This document shows positions 22,520 through 32,971 of a stretch of 64,000 nt of DNA, one piece after another; positions within the stretch are counted from its first letter, which is position 1; every line of letters starts with the position of its first letter. The translations under genes were made by a program, and so were the position numbers. The DNA comes from Rutstroemia sp. NJR-2017a BVV2. Lineage: Eukaryota > Ascomycota > Leotiomycetes > Helotiales > Rutstroemiaceae. The stretch is taken from positions 124,001 through 188,000 of the forward strand of contig NJPS01000046.1 in assembly GCA_002946415.1 (NCBI GenBank), read 5' to 3'. A model generated the notes under the pieces. The model was not told the origin of the DNA. It was given only the letters and a program-made list of their open reading frames with translations, and did no database searches.

Positions 22520-22593
22520 CGGGTGTGGGTGCGAGTGTGGATGTGGGTGTGTTGTGGGTGTGGTGTGGGTGTGGTGTGGGTGTGGTGTGGGTT
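22520..22593. repeat. G/T-rich 11-bp minisatellite
   Basis: Degenerate GGGTGTG copies lead into three to four near-perfect copies of GTGGGTGTGGT. The + strand is strongly G-rich with regularly spaced GGG or GG runs. Confidence 0.8.
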
Positions 22594-24632
22594 TACCGCC
22601 AATTGGCGTCAAAGCAAAAGTGTCGGTCCAGCTCCAATTGATTCTTTGCGTGCCGTATCTGCTTGGTCTGCCTTGATCGGTAGAGCGGTAGAGCGGTTAT
22701 TCAAGGTCCATCAATTTTGCCCTCGTTTTTGTTTTTATCCTCTCCACTCCCAGTCCACCCAATATACACTCCTGTACGCACGACCAGGTCTGCCAAATAC
22801 CTGTACGACCGACTGTTTACTCGGTATCAGCTCAGCTATCCCAATAGGGGAATATCGGTTCCTGGTTAGGAATCTCGAATTGCATTCAATGCGGTGGCTG
22901 TTCCGGCTATACTAAGTTACTAACTACTTTATTTCGTATGTAGGTACTTGACAGTGCTTGAATGCTTGAAAGAGCATGGGTGAACGTGGCGATTCGCGAG
23001 CAAAGGAGTTTCGAACTCTGGCAGAACTTCAAACATCCATCACCATCTTTTGTGGAATATTGTGTGATCGAGACTGCTAGCACGGCGGCCATCAGTCAGG
23101 AGTCAGTTCGTGGTCAATAGTCAGCCGTAGCATGTCTTGAGCGCTCCCCATATCCCCATATAGCTCATCAGCGTGTCGTAAGATTCAACACATAATCCCT
23201 GAACGAGTTTACATCTGCGTACTCGAGTACTTGAATTGAGGTCATGATGAAAACATGATGAGCGACAGAGCGGCAGAAATGGGAGTAGCTGGTAGCAATT
23301 GGGCCATTGGCAGAGGTAGAGGTCGAGGCAGAGCTTCCCGGTGAGCGAGGTTGACGAATGAAGGGCAGTTACACCAAAAATAGTTCTTTCCCCTGGTCAG
23401 CCAACCAGCCAGCCACTCAACTTACTCGGGTATAACTCGTGTTGGACAATGATTCCATGGCTTCTGGAATCTGCGAATCCGCAGTCCACATCGCGCACGT
23501 CGGGTCTCAAAAAGTCCCTCAAAATCCACGAAAAAGTCTCATAATTTTCCTCCCCGAACTCCACCGCAGTCTGCACAAGCCAGGGGTTACTTCGCACAAC
23601 TACACACAAAGAATGAAGTCTGGACGTCTTGCTTCTTCCACCCCCGTGATCTCCCAAGCATGCCAAAGTAATATCCAAACATTCGTCCTCGTGGCCAAGT
23701 GATGGCCAAGTGATGTCCAGGAATGGAAAGTCGAGGGGAAAGTTTCGTTCCACTTCGGTTCGCTCGCATCCACATCGTAAATCCCAGCAAAACCCAAAAC
23801 CCAAAACCAGCGAGATCGTGGCTGATGACATAAGCATCTCCCGATTCCTTAGTTCCGACCCAAACGAGAAAATGGAAAATTGGTTCATCATGACCCCGCC
23901 ATTAAACTTCAATCTGAATTTCTCTTACCCCCATATTACCCCATAATTTGCTCTGGAGCGTCATTTCTGACATCGACAACACCGACGACGGACTGTCTTC
24001 CCCCTATCACAGCGCCGCCTGCCCTCACGAATCCTGCCCAAGACTCATCGTCAGCGTCATCGTCTCCTGACTTTGACTAACAGCGCAATCAAGCTGTCGC
24101 CATACGCCATACGAGGAGTCTGGATTGTACGACGAGATTCCACACGGTCCTCATTTGGAATCCCATGACTAAGATTGTGCGTTTTCCATTACATATCGGC
24201 TCATGCACTTTACGAAATACGCTGGGTGAATTTCCCCATATTCCGCAATTCCACCATTGAGTTTCATCTATCAAACCATCCAGGCAAGCAAGGAGGCAAA
24301 GAGGCAAAGCAACCAAGCATTTTCCCATAGATCGTGTTTTAGCTGCTTAGCTCCTTAGCTTTTTAGCTTTCCCCTTACCCCAGATTTCGTGTCACCTGCC
24401 ACTAAAAGAAAATTCCTCTGAATCACTAAGCGCCGATTCACCGTGTTCACCGTGTCAGGGGGTTCGGTCGTTTAGTGCTCCGCGGCACGCAATTCCATTC
24501 CGGCATTTCTACATCCCCCGTGGCCCTTGATCCCTTCACCCTACACCGCTAGGTCAATCCTTCGTGGGCCTTTGTTGGGTAATAGCGGAGTCAAGCTGCA
24601 TAGTGAGGAGAAGCTCATTACGTTTCGGTCCC

Positions 24633-26248
24633 ATGGCTTCCATGGAGAATGATGTTGGTCACGATCATCAAGATCAACAGGATCAGCAAGGACAGCGTAT
24701 GAGCAGCAGAGACTATGCTGTGTCCCAAGACGCTCAAGATCCTTTGCGTCAGATTAGAGATCAATTTCTCATACCATCCAAGGCTCAGTTGAAAGCCGAA
24801 TCTTTGTTAAGCCTAGGTACGACATTCCACTCAAGGTAGTTGAATTCGTTAGCTGAAGCTTATTATAGAGCACAAAGATGTTTCGCCGGACGAGTCGAGT
24901 GTCTATCTATGCGGGAACTCTCTTGGCCTTCAACCGCGTGTTACTTCGACTCGTATCGAGCAATATCTTAAAACTTGGTCAACCCAAGGAGTCTTTGGTC
25001 ACTTCAAACCACTGTCCGATTCGCCTCTACCAACATGGCTGAACGTGGATTCAACCGCCTCGGAGAAGATTGCGCCCATTGTGGGAGCACAACCTTCGGA
25101 AGTCGCGGTCATGCAGACCTTGACAGCCAATCTGCACTTTCTCATGACTGCATTTTACAAACCTGACGCCAATGGAAGACATAAGATTATATTGGAGAGC
25201 AAAGCATTCCCTTCCGATCACGTGAGTCACCCCTTTTACCACAACAACTGGGGTTGCATCGTGGCTAAATCATATCCAGTATGCTGTCGAGTCTCAGATC
25301 CGCCATCACAATCTATCCCTGGCTGACTCCATGATTACTCTGGAACCTCCTTCGCCTGATCAGCTAACGCTCACCACAGATTACATACTGGAAACTCTCG
25401 AAGCTCATGCAAAAGACACGGCACTCTTACTCTTACCCGGAATTCAATTCTATACTGGCCAGTTGTTCGATATACCCCTCATCACGCGCAAAGCGCGATC
25501 ATACGGCATCTTCGTCATTTGGGACCTCGCTCACGCAGTCGGAAATGTGCCCCTCTATCTGCACGATTGGGACGTCGATGCAGCCGCCTGGTGCACTTAC
25601 AAATATCTCAACGCAGGACCGGGGTCTATCGGCGGCCTATTTGTACACGAGCGTAATAGTCAAGTTTCCTCACCATCTGTAAACTCAAGTGAGGAGACAG
25701 GCTGGGTGAATAGATTAAGTGGCTGGTGGGGTAATGACAAGAACACGAGATTTGCAATGGAGAATCGCTTCGTGCCATACCCCGGCGCTGCGGGGTTTCA
25801 ATTAAGCAATCCAAGTGTCTTTGATATCACAAGTCTAAACGCATCTTTGGAGATCTTCGATATGGCCGGAGGAATGGAGATCATCAGAGCTAAATCTGTG
25901 AAGCTTACGGCATATCTAGAGACCCTTCTACAAGAGTCGGAGATCTACAAACAGGGAAGATTCACAATCATTACCCCTCAAGACACCGAAGAAAGGGGTG
26001 CACAGCTGAGTCTTAAATTAGGTGAGGGGCTATTAGACGTAGTAATGAGAGAACTGGAGATTCGCGGGGTAGTAGTAGATGAGAGACAACCAGATGTCAT
26101 TCGCGTAGCGCCAGCACCGCTTTACAATAGTTTTGAAGATGTATGGAAGTTTATCCAGGCATTTGGGGAGGCAGTTGATGTTGCGTGGAAGGCGAAACAA
26201 GGGCAGGTGAAAGCGGAGGGGACGAGGGAATTGGAAATGACTACTTAG
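24633..26248 (+). CDS. BNA5: Kynureninase (L-kynurenine hydrolase)
   Basis: Three exons (24633-24816, 24869-25221, 25280-26248) give about 501 residues. After a Gln/Asp-rich N-terminal extension (GHDHQDQQDQQGQ) the protein is a typical fold-type I PLP enzyme. It has YLCGNSLGLQPRVT near the start of the fold, VMQTLTANLHFLMTAFY, LPGIQFYTGQLFDI, IWDLAHAVGNVPLYLHDWDVDAAAWCTYKYLNAGPGSIGGLFVHERN with the PLP lysine in TYKYLN, and the C-terminal domain ending near VIRVAPAPLYNSFEDVWKF. Kynureninase cleaves kynurenine or 3-hydroxykynurenine to (hydroxy)anthranilate and alanine, in the de novo NAD pathway from tryptophan. I took the ATG at 24633. MSSRDY (24699) is an alternative start that would drop the Gln-rich extension. 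Confidence 0.95.
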
Positions 26249-27561
26249 GTATTTGGATGTTTGATGGTTTATCGATGATGATAGACTGCGTAGATAGCCT
26301 ACATTAGAACATGATACACGCATTCCCACTATATTCCCATCTCCATCCCCTCCATTGTCACCAAATACCATGTCCATACATACATACCCTGTGTCACCTT
26401 ATATGTGCGCATCCACTCACTGCACAGTACCGTCCCTATCACCACCAAACTACTCTACCAACCGCGCTTCCCGCTGCCTCGATGCATTGCACCATACCTT
26501 AAGCGGAGAATCTCGCAGCCCAACCCCAATATTGTTATTCCACCACCCGTTGAACATATTGCGCTATCCGGGCGTCTTTTCTTACTTACCACTTCTCCTT
26601 CTCTGCAAGGTTTTCTAAATGCCGCATTATCGCTCCCTTACTCCTTACGTAGCAATTACCACCCTCTCTCCTCCTACATCGACTTGTAGAATTTTTCATC
26701 CTCTCATCTCTACACCTTAGTCATAGTCATGTAAATCAGTAGCAACGAAACACCAGCAACGAAACTAAACAAAACACCAGCAGCAGCAGCAGCAGCAGTG
26801 CAACCCACCCCACCAACCCGCGCTACGTAGTGCAATACAAAACACAACGCAACGTAGGAGAATAGGGAAATTGGGCGCGTGCATGCCTTGCGGAGTGAGT
26901 CGTGTGCGATATCTGTAGGACGGAGATAATGTACGGTGCGAGGGTGGTGGGTGGGTATGCGATTTGTGTGTTGATCTGTGGTTACCTTGTGTGAGGGAGG
27001 TTGTGTGGGTGAGAGGGGTTGTGTGTGTGGTTGTGTTAGTCTGTACGAAAACTTGAGTATGTGTAAGTGTCGGAGTATATATAAGTGTTTTGAGTATATG
27101 TAAGTATTTGAATATCCATGTGCGCCATTCGTAAGTTTAAGAAGAGACGTCTGGTGGTTTGCTATGGTGATCGTGGAGAAAGTTGATGGGGATTGTATGA
27201 AAAGGGTCTTGTGAATGTTTGAGAGTAAGATGAAGGGAGCGGTTGAGCGAAATATAGTAAGAAAGAGACAGAGACGGATGTGTAGCTATCCTCATTCTCA
27301 TTATCTGTTCGCTTTTCCATCATTTCGAAGCTCGAAAACTAGCTTTAAGAAAATTGGTCTGAAGAGATGTGAGAATCAGAATGTAGCAGAAAACAACACA
27401 GGTCTGAAAACGGCTCTTCAGAAGAATTAAAAATCAATTGCAAGTCTAAAATTCGCTTTTCATAACACACATGCTCTCGACCATTCGTCCCCACCAATTC
27501 TCTACAATATTACATTTCCTTCCCAAAACTTAAACTCAAAGAAAGGTTGACGTTGGAGATA
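26249..27561. other. Non-coding interval between BNA5 and the SDR gene
   Basis: This is the convergent 3' flank of BNA5 and the SDR gene. It contains a (CAG)7 tract at 26778-26798 and, at about 27040-27120, an imperfect AGTATATGTAAGT-like repeat. The frames seen on the + strand (26311-26689, 27215-27430) have no domain. Confidence 0.5.
26778..26798. repeat. (CAG)7 trinucleotide repeat
   Basis: Seven uninterrupted CAG units in the intergenic interval; not inside a credible reading frame. Confidence 0.9.
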
Positions 27562-28656
27562 TCACCCACTTCTTCCCAACGCTCTCTCCCATACAGCGAG
27601 TGTACTCTCCCAAACCTTAGCACCTGCATTCTCCTTCCTATACGCCGGCAACACAGTTCCATCCGGCGCACTCTCATCATCAGCTCCCAATCTGTAAACA
27701 CCATTTCCTTTCCCCTCTGAATCAACCACCGAAGGGTTGGCTACTTGCACACCATTTGGCAACTCGACGGCAGCCTTCGCCCCATTCGCCGGTGGATATC
27801 TCGCACTAGTAGCGATAAATAAACCCCTTTCTCCGGCTTCCTCCACCGTTGTCGCGAAGAGGTTAACAATTGGCAGTACCATCCATCTAACGATGGTCGC
27901 CGGACCCCATAAAAATCCCTTCGTCGTCTTCATCAATCGATCAATGACGCCTGTATCCACAAACCCGGGATACTTGTGCACGAAGCTGATTCCTGGGAAC
28001 TGTTTGGCGAGCTCTTCGAACGCAAGAGTAGTTTGCGTGGTTCCGTTCTTGGCAGCTTTGATGGTGGAGAAATCGTTCTTTACTTCGAGGTCGTCGAGAT
28101 CGATGGCGGATTCTTGGCCGCCGGCGAGGATGGATATTACACGGGGATTGGGAGAGACTTGAAGAAGTGGGAAGAGGTTGTAGGCGAGGCGGAGACGGGA
28201 GTAGTAGCGGAGGGCGTGGGGGACATCAATTCCTTCGGTAGATTCTAGGGGTTTGTTAGTGGTGGTCACAAGAGCGAGATTGGGAAGGAGGTGCTCACCT
28301 AATCTACCATCCCATGTCAAATATCCTGCACTTAGGAAGACGAAGTCGACTTTTTTCTCCTTGCTTTTGATCTCATCGGAAATTGCATCGACATTCTTGA
28401 TGAGGGAGAATTCCGTCTCGATGAAATTCAATTTGGCTGAGGGGTTGGACTTCTGGAGTTCATCTAGAAGTGATGCAGATGCTTTCTTGGAACGTCCGAC
28501 GATGTATGCTGTCGGGGACTGCGCATTTTGGACAAATGCTTTCAATGTTCCCATGCCTATGCCTGAAGTTGCGCCGGCGAATGCAGCTACCATGCCAGGG
28601 GCACTGGTAGCTTTGAAGCTGGCATTTGAGGCACGAACTGCTTTGATGGAAACCAT
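27562..28656 (-). CDS. Short-chain dehydrogenase/reductase-like protein
   Basis: A - strand frame from 28656 to 27562 with a probable 54-nt intron at 28298-28245 (donor GTGAGC, acceptor CCTAG), which gives about 346 residues. Because 54 is divisible by three and the intron has no stop, the unspliced frame stays open (364 residues), but splicing restores the smooth reading DGRLESTEGIDVPHALRYY. The nucleotide-binding motif GATSGIG is at about residues 28-34, followed by YIVGRSKKA. FVFLSAGYL and VISILAGG mark the later strands. The usual catalytic YxxxK is not visible where expected, so this belongs to a divergent fungal SDR group whose substrate I cannot name. The end includes a variable tail (GADDESAPDGTVLP). 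Confidence 0.85.
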   Translation of the reverse strand: MVSIKAVRASNASFKATSAPGMVAAFAGATSGIGMGTLKAFVQNAQSPTAYIVGRSKKASASLLDELQKSNPSAKLNFIETEFSLIKNVDAISDEIKSKEKKVDFVFLSAGYLTWDGRLGEHLLPNLALVTTTNKPLESTEGIDVPHALRYYSRLRLAYNLFPLLQVSPNPRVISILAGGQESAIDLDDLEVKNDFSTIKAAKNGTTQTTLAFEELAKQFPGISFVHKYPGFVDTGVIDRLMKTTKGFLWGPATIVRWMVLPIVNLFATTVEEAGERGLFIATSARYPPANGAKAAVELPNGVQVANPSVVDSEGKGNGVYRLGADDESAPDGTVLPAYRKENAGAKVWESTLAVWERALGRSG

Positions 28657-29327
28657 GTTGCACTTGCTAGTTCGAAGTAGAACTTTGACGATGATGGGTT
28701 TACCTGTGGTGATGAATTTGTGCAGCTGTTGAGCGAGATGATGAAGGGATGCGATGGGTATGCGAATAAAGATACAAGAACAGCTTCTTAAGAGTGATTG
28801 ATGGATATTTAAGAAGGAAGCTTCTACCTACATTCCAGAGGACCATCAATCCTTATATACTTGTACTGATGATCTGGTTGTACGTACAATACTCCCATCT
28901 GCTTTGCGGAGGCATCAAGTGTTCTCGGATTCGTGATTCCAACAGGGATTAATCCGAGGCACTGACCGACCACTCCAATTGGAGTTGCCTTATCCCTTGC
29001 TTACATGCTTGGTAATATTAGCAAGCCGGAAAGGTTGCCAATGAGTGTGGCATAGGCTGACTTTTAGGAGCTTCAAAATCAATAGAGAGCGAGGAGCCCG
29101 AATGCTGACCTTATTGCCGCGGACATTGGGAGTAAGGGGAGGAAAAGTCCATCTTGCAATGATGTTTTGTGATTTCAAAGCTTTGACGAAAAACATTAAC
29201 CCCACAGTAGTTTTGTCCCTTGTAACCAACCGCCATGGATTAATCAGCACCGGGCCTCTTCGCGAATCTATCATCGCGAGAGCAATCCGAACATTACATC
29301 ACGCAACACTACAACTATTCTCTAGCT
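28657..29327. promoter_or_regulatory. Divergent upstream region of the SDR gene and ISA2
   Basis: A 671-bp interval lies between two outward-facing starts. The frames on both strands here lack domains. It presumably holds both promoters; no specific sites were identified. Confidence 0.4.
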
Positions 29328-30331
29328 ATGGCGGCGCGCTCACTTACGCAAAGCTGCTTGCGAGCGGCTTCACCACCGGCTGTCTCTGCAGCTCAAGGCT
29401 TCGTGAAGACCGCAACTGCAGCTCGATGGTTCCACTATGTCAACACCCCGCTACCTGTACCAGAATTCCTCGCCCCACGCCTCCATTCGTCCATGAGCCG
29501 CCCTTCCTTCCAGCGCATAACTGTTCCAGCAAAGACTTCGGCTCGACAATTCTCAAGCACCGGACGGCGCAAAGCTACGATTGTTACCTTCAACCCGCAG
29601 AAGAATGAGGATGGAACAGAACAAAAGATCGAGATTACTCCTCGAGCTGCAGAGGTACTTGTTCCAGCTTCCATGTACCCCATTTACAAAAAACCCATAG
29701 CGTGTATCTTGTACATGCTAACCATATTCTTCTACAGCGACTACAACAATTGCGCGCGAAGGAGAAGAACCCAAACCTTGCACTGCGAGTAACAGTTCTC
29801 CCAGGTGGTTGTCATGGGTTTCAATACGTGATGTCACTTTGCGATCTGCCAAAGGATATCTCTGGGGGTCTTTTCGATGGATCAAGCAATTCAGAAGCTA
29901 AAGGCTCCTCTTCAACTGTTAAAGAAGAATCTACTCCTGCGCTCAACACCTCATCCTCCGACCCCAACGCCATGCCCTCGTCTAGCTCCTCCTCCGAGAT
30001 CTCCCCAAAAACATTCACCCGCGAAGAAAAAACCCCTGCTCTCAACACATCCTCGTCTGACCCCAACGCCATGCCTTCCACCTCACCAGGCTCCTCATCA
30101 ACCTCAACCCAATCACCGACAATGGATCTCCGCGAAGACGACACAGTATTTAGCTTCGTTGGAGAAGAGTCCCGGCCCGATGTCGTCATGGATGCATCCA
30201 GCCTTGATGCTCTGAAAGGGAGTAAGATCGACTACGAAGTGAAATTGATCGGATCTGAATTCAAGATCGTTGATAATCCAGCTGCAATGAGTAGTTGTGG
30301 ATGCGGAACGAGTTTTGAACTTAAGTTCTAA
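29328..30331 (+). CDS. ISA2: Mitochondrial iron-sulfur assembly protein Isa2 (A-type/HesB)
   Basis: Two exons (29328-29654, 29738-30331) give about 306 residues. Residues 1-80 are a Ser/Ala/Arg-rich mitochondrial presequence (MAARSLTQSCLRAAS..., ending near RQFSSTGRRKA). The HesB fold follows: IEITPRAAERLQQLRAKEKNPNLALRVTVLPGGCHGFQY with the first ligand Cys, and VVMDASSLDALKGSKIDYEVKLIGSEFKIVDNPAAMSSCGCGTSFEL with the CGC pair. In yeast Isa1/Isa2 with Iba57 mature [4Fe-4S] clusters for lipoyl synthase and aconitase-type enzymes. Between the CHGFQY strand and DDTVFSF sits an insertion of roughly 90 low-complexity residues containing a near-exact duplication of PALNTSSSDPNAMPS, unusual for this compact fold. 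Confidence 0.94.
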
Positions 30332-31063
30332 GTGATGGGGAAGAGATTGCGGATGATATGGATATCTTGTAATAATACCTCATTTTCGACAACAACAAAT
30401 TTGAGCCGCATAAGCTGTGTGCGATACTCGGTTTTCTTGCAGACTTTCTGGCATGTCTGGTAGAAGAGCAGAAGTGCCTTGTCATGGATGCGTTTCCTAG
30501 CTGCTGTTACATGAGGAGCTCGAGGGGTAGAGGCATAGATCACTCTCAACACAAATCATCTTATAGAATACAGGATACGATGCAGAACTCTAAAATTCTT
30601 GAGGGCATTAAAGAGGTTGATGAAAGAAGTGTTTTAGATACATTACAAGATGCAAGTATGCTACGTGAAAGGGCAGCAGGGAACATCATGCCACCACAAA
30701 TACTGTATGCTATATCCAGTAGACAGCTACTGAATAACAAACATGATTACAATGATTTATCTCCACGGACACACGAGCTTCCCTTCCAATAAAAGACAGG
30801 ATGTGAATGAACGCAAGCCACTGGAAAAAGAAGGAAATCCAATGAAATGGGAAGATCTAATCACAGAGCGGCTTTGATGAAAGGTCACAGACTGAATGGA
30901 GACCTAAAGGCATGACAAGTTCACGATGTGACAGAAAATATTTACAATTGAATTCATGAAGAGTGTATCATTCTTTTTTTGCTTATACGCCGCGATGCCC
31001 AATAACGCTAAGCTAGAAAATACCCCAATTCCCATTTTTTCCCTTCCCAACCATAATCAAGAC
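30332..31063. other. Interval between ISA2 and RPL7 (convergent 3' flanks)
   Basis: No recognisable gene. A 102-codon + strand frame (30484-30792) and a 74-codon - strand frame show no domain. The part just before 31064 is the RPL7 3' UTR. Confidence 0.5.
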
Positions 31064-32613
31064 TTAGTTCATTTGTCTGATCAAGGCGTTGATCTTGTCC
31101 TCACGGTTTCCGAGGTCACCTCCCAAGATGTAGTGAGTGAATTTACGTGGGCGGAAACCACCAGTTGGGTTGCTAAGCTTGAATGGCCAGAGGAAGTTGG
31201 CGGCTTGCTTGAAGTTGGGGCCGACGGTGTAGATCTCGTGGATCAAATCTTCGACACAGATGATACCGTATTTGCCGAGGCTGGCCTCAACGATGGCGTT
31301 GTCGGTAAGAGCAATACGTTGCTTGTCGACCTTTCCGTATCCGCGCTTGTAGATAAGCTCACGGACGGTCTTGAGGTTAGGGTAACCGTAGGCGATCCAT
31401 GGCTCGACAACCTTAAGCATCTCGAGCGTGGCCTTGGTCAAACGAACGAAAACACCATTGTTGATTTGAAGGAGACGGAGAAGTTGGAGGATCTTGCGGG
31501 GCTTTGGTGCGATCTTGTTGATACTGCAAATAGGTATTTAGCTGATGTTAATGCAGAGACATCTAGCAAGCGAAACTTACCCCTTGATACGGACAACGAA
31601 GACCAACTTAGACTCAGCTGGGATATAGAAGGATCCCTCTTTCTTAGCCACACGGTTGAGACGGATCTTCTCACGCTCTTCGTCGCGGTATTCCTTGACG
31701 TACTTCTCGGCACGCTTGAAGATAACTTCACGCTTTGCCTTGTTGGCCTATTCATCAACAATCGTTAGCAACGAGTTCGAAGTAAAATTGAAACAATAAT
31801 GCCATTGCGTTGAGACTTTGTCAGACCCGAAAGATGGTTAATTTGACAACATCGACTGTAGGGTCTAGTCCAAATTATGGTTGTTATGCATCATAGAAGT
31901 ACTCAAGCATTGAATGGCATCGTGTTGTAAATTCCAACGTACCTTCTTGACCTCTGCGATCTTGGCCTCACGCTCCTCTCTCTCCTTTTGCTGACTCTTA
32001 CGCTTCTTCAAGAGAGTCTCAGGGATAAGGACTTGGTCCGCGGAAGGGGTGCTTCTATCTCAAATATTAGTCTTGTGTCCCGCATACTAAGTGTATGGAG
32101 AAGAGCGCCGAGTGGGAATTGCAGCTATAGCGCAGCATTCTCGCAGAAGGCAAACTCGACTGTAATAGTTTTAATCGGTGAAAACTTCAATAGGTCGCAT
32201 TGATCCTATCTCTGCGAAGGTAGGTCAACGTCCCTCAATTGAATTCATTCTCAGCCGACAAATCCTCGGACATAGTCCAAGAGAAATGCACAGCACTTTA
32301 TAATGTTTCATGGCCCGTCTGAGACGATCACTACTACATTGCTGTGCGGCAATTGATTTAGAAGAGAAGACTTGCATCTTCAACCTCAACACCCCGTACT
32401 ACATCTCTTGCAGCGCAAATCCTTAGACTTGAATCAACGAGGGAGTAGCTCAGGACAGATCGAGCTGGTACCCATATTGCTATTGGAGACTCTGGAGCTC
32501 AGTTTCAACAGCTCAGGTTGCCAGCTTTCGAGAGGAACGCGACTATCTCTGAATCCATCACAATCGATCGGCTCTTCAAAGGAGCTTGGAAAGAGTTCTT
32601 ACGTGGCAGGCAT
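31064..32613 (-). CDS. RPL7: 60S ribosomal protein L7 (uL30)
   Basis: Four exons on the - strand (32613-32603, 32054-31943, 31747-31581, 31523-31064) give 249 residues. The first coding exon is only 11 nt (MPAT), followed by a 548-nt intron. The second intron (195 nt) hosts a C/D-box snoRNA, and the third is short. The protein reads [43 protein letters not shown] (basic helix), then [73 protein letters not shown] and ends [39 protein letters not shown]. uL30 sits on the 60S solvent side and acts in early 27S pre-rRNA processing. The start is 358 bp from ATS1 on the opposite strand. Confidence 0.97.
31812..31904 (-). ncRNA. C/D-box snoRNA in RPL7 intron 2 (snR39B/snR39-type guide)
   Basis: Inside the 195-nt second intron of RPL7, in the transcript direction, there is a C box ATGATGC (31894-31888) and a D box CTGA (31824-31821). 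They are closed by a terminal stem GAG(U)ACUU / AAGUCUC with one bulge (31904-31897 with 31818-31812). The guide directly before the D box, CATCTTTCGGGT, is the reverse complement of ACCCGAAAGATG, a conserved 25S/28S rRNA segment. Counting five bases from the D box points to the G of CCCGAAAG, which corresponds to yeast 25S Gm805 (guide snR39B). The neighbouring Am807 is guided by yeast snR39/snR59, which lie in RPL7 introns. A degenerate C' box (TCGATGTT) is also present. Confidence 0.85.
32055..32602 (-). other. Long first intron of RPL7
   Basis: This is a 548-nt intron (donor GTAAGA at 32602, acceptor ATAG at 32055) directly after an 11-nt first coding exon. It is about ten times longer than most introns in this window. 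A GTGATGG box and two CTGA boxes occur in it on the transcript strand, but no guide that I can match to rRNA and no terminal stem is evident. Confidence 0.7.
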
Positions 32614-32971
32614 CGTGGCGGATTGTCGATTTTCGATGTCGGTGTCGTTGTCGAAAAGAAGTCGAATGGAAAAACAAAAAAAAGTTCTTGCTGAATGAAG
32701 TTGTGGGTAGAATTGTGTAGGGTTCTCGCTTATGCGGCGCTACTCATATTTTGGGGCTAGTGATTCTGGACTTCAAACACATCATGTGATCTTCCTCGAA
32801 GTGATTTCCCTAGGTGCCCAAGGAATGTATGTTGTCGTCATCTGCGGCCAATTGATGTTCGAGGGGCTCATCATTTTGATTCCTTCAAGTTACAAGTATA
32901 TCCTGAGTATTGTAACTATCAGCCTTCCACAACTCTCTGTTCCTCCCGAACTCCTCTGTCCCGTTATTCAC
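32614..32971. promoter_or_regulatory. Shared upstream region of RPL7 and ATS1
   Basis: A 358-bp interval lies between divergent starts. The frame that extends ATS1 upstream to 32732 runs through this region, but its hydrophobic, non-conserved translation argues that it is not coding. No specific factor site was assigned. Confidence 0.4.

Larger units (their letters stand above)
20569..24632. other. Four-kilobase non-coding interval between GDH2 and BNA5
   Basis: No gene is seen on either strand. The GDH2 start is on one side and the BNA5 start on the other, so the interval holds both promoters. It contains GATAAG motifs, a 7-bp tandem repeat (21722), a G-rich 11-bp repeat (22543) and a TTAGCT cluster (about 24340-24370). 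Open frames here lack domains and start context. Confidence 0.5.

Noticed and set aside
30956..31768. 270-codon + strand frame opposite RPL7
   Set aside because: It spans RPL7 exons and an intron on the other strand. The translation is Leu/Val/Asp-rich shadow sequence with no recognisable domain.
32461..32580. Second C/D snoRNA candidate in RPL7 intron 1
   Set aside because: GTGATGG and CTGA boxes are present, but no terminal stem and no rRNA-complementary guide could be found by eye.
32732..32971. 80-codon N-terminal extension of ATS1
   Set aside because: It is in frame but hydrophobic and unlike the family, and it lies in the short spacer to RPL7. The RCC1 blades begin at 32972.
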